Positions 5,575 to 6,290 of a stretch of 6,290 nt of DNA are shown in pieces. How positions within the stretch are numbered: the first letter of the stretch is position 1; every line of letters starts with the position of its first letter. The stretch comes from Legionellales bacterium UBA4722 (GTDB taxonomy: Bacteria > Pseudomonadota > Gammaproteobacteria > DSM-16500), in NCBI GenBank assembly GCA_002404295.1, contig DHJK01000096.1, forward strand, positions 3,238-9,527, given 5' to 3'. The position numbers and the translations under genes were made by a program. A model generated the notes under the pieces. That model was not told the origin of the DNA. It saw only the letters and a list, made by a program, of their open reading frames with translations, and searched no databases.

Positions 5575-6290
5575 TCCTCTGTTATAAATTCATGGGGATT
5601 ATAGTGACGCATTTTTGATTTAAATCGCCAGTATAGCAATATCACACTGACGCTAGCGCCCATCACCATCCCCCACCAAAGCCCCGTGCTACCGAGCTCA
5701 AAATAAGTAGCAAGTAAATATCCAACTGGAAGTGCAATACACCAAAAACTGATAATGGATATTAACAGTGTAAAATTAGTGTCTTTCAAGGCGCGTAATA
5801 CACCAAACAATGAAATTCGTATTGCTTCAAGAATTTGAAATATTGCACTAATTGCAAATAATTTTTTAATTTCACTGACCATTACCGCATTGCTAGGATT
5901 ATGCACATCAATATCTACCGATATGAGGAAGGTGGGAAATATCCAGTAAAAGATTGCGATAACACCCATGAACATTCCCGATATACAGATACCTGTATAA
6001 CTTGCATTTTTAGCCGATACGGGTTCTCTAGCGCCTAGCAAATGCCCCATGCGCACGGTGATTGCTTGCGCAACAGAGAAAACAACCATCATCAATGCGC
6101 ACATATATTGCATAACAATTTGGTTGGCTGCTAACAGTTGACTACCCAAAGAACCCATTACTAATGTGAGCGCAAAGAAAAAGGCTACTTCAAAACAGTA
6201 CATTAGTCCCATTGGTACGCCAACTTGTAGTAACTCCCATATGAATGATGGCTGATTTCTATTGAAAATATGAAGAAAATATTTCTTATA
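5571..6290 (-). CDS. MATE family efflux transporter, C-terminal half (gene continues past window edge)
   Basis: Inner-membrane multidrug or toxin exporter driven by Na+ or H+ exchange. The open frame has no stop up to position 6290, so the first Met visible at 6212 is internal and the gene start lies outside the window. The visible 239 residues comprise about six hydrophobic segments, matching TM7-12, the second MatE repeat. The segment ELLQVGVPMGLMYCFEVAFFF enters TM7 and carries Glu at the position of the acidic cation-coupling residue of NorM. AITVRMGHLLGA is the repeat's conserved loop, and ILEAIRISLFGVLRALKDT covers TM10. The C-terminus is a short basic tail ending ITEE. Sampled blocks reach 55-62% GC, much higher than the cassette. 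It converges on the cassette and its stop overlaps the GNAT-like frame by ATGA. The exported compound is unknown. Confidence 0.93.
   Translation of the reverse strand, partial: YKKYFLHIFNRNQPSFIWELLQVGVPMGLMYCFEVAFFFALTLVMGSLGSQLLAANQIVMQYMCALMMVVFSVAQAITVRMGHLLGAREPVSAKNASYTGICISGMFMGVIAIFYWIFPTFLISVDIDVHNPSNAVMVSEIKKLFAISAIFQILEAIRISLFGVLRALKDTNFTLLISIISFWCIALPVGYLLATYFELGSTGLWWGMVMGASVSVILLYWRFKSKMRHYNPHEFITEE
5614..5626. repeat. Right copy of the 13-bp direct repeat, inside the MATE gene
   Basis: TTTGATTTAAATC identical to the copy at 5413. On the minus strand it encodes part of the basic tail RFKSK of the MATE protein, so this copy is under coding constraint. Confidence 0.5.

Overview
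The window reads as chromosomal DNA of an AT-rich gammaproteobacterium. A Legionella-like organism fits the codon use, the compact gene packing and the gene families (NodD-type LysR regulator, YciI, classical SDRs, NorM-type MATE), but this is an impression from sequence style and not a proven assignment. There are no rRNA or tRNA genes, CRISPR arrays, insertion sequences or transposases.

Layout, left to right. (1) Positions 37-1555, plus strand: a LysR-family regulator followed 7 nt later by a small P-loop kinase-like protein. A perfect palindrome sits directly on the regulator's translation start region. (2) Positions 1556-1686: a short non-coding stretch with a 12-bp palindrome, where base composition falls. 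(3) Positions 1687-5417, plus strand: a five-gene, closely spaced cassette of a YciI-like protein, a short-chain dehydrogenase (SDR), an antibiotic-biosynthesis-monooxygenase (ABM) domain protein preceded by an overlapping 15-codon leader frame, a beta-lactamase-fold serine hydrolase, and a second SDR with an unusual cofactor loop. (4) Positions 5452-6290, minus strand, convergent with the cassette: the C-terminal half of a MATE drug/Na+ antiporter that runs off the right edge. It overlaps by ATGA a 40-codon frame that looks like the decapitated start of a GNAT acetyltransferase.

How the parts may work together. The cassette carries two NAD(P)H-dependent oxidoreductases, two small ferredoxin-like-fold proteins (YciI and ABM) and an esterase/transacylase-type hydrolase. 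Together these look like a small pathway that oxidises, reduces and hydrolyses or transfers an acyl group on an unidentified small molecule, and the LysR protein is the obvious candidate regulator. The substrate cannot be read from the sequence. Sampled 60-base blocks show low GC in parts of the cassette (28-30% in YciI and the first SDR) against 45-47% in the LysR gene and 55-62% in parts of the MATE gene. With the truncated GNAT frame ending 34 bases from the cassette's last stop codon, this suggests the cassette was inserted into an older MATE-GNAT locus. I see no defence system or toxin-antitoxin pair; the most interesting content is the uncharacterised enzyme cassette and its right junction.
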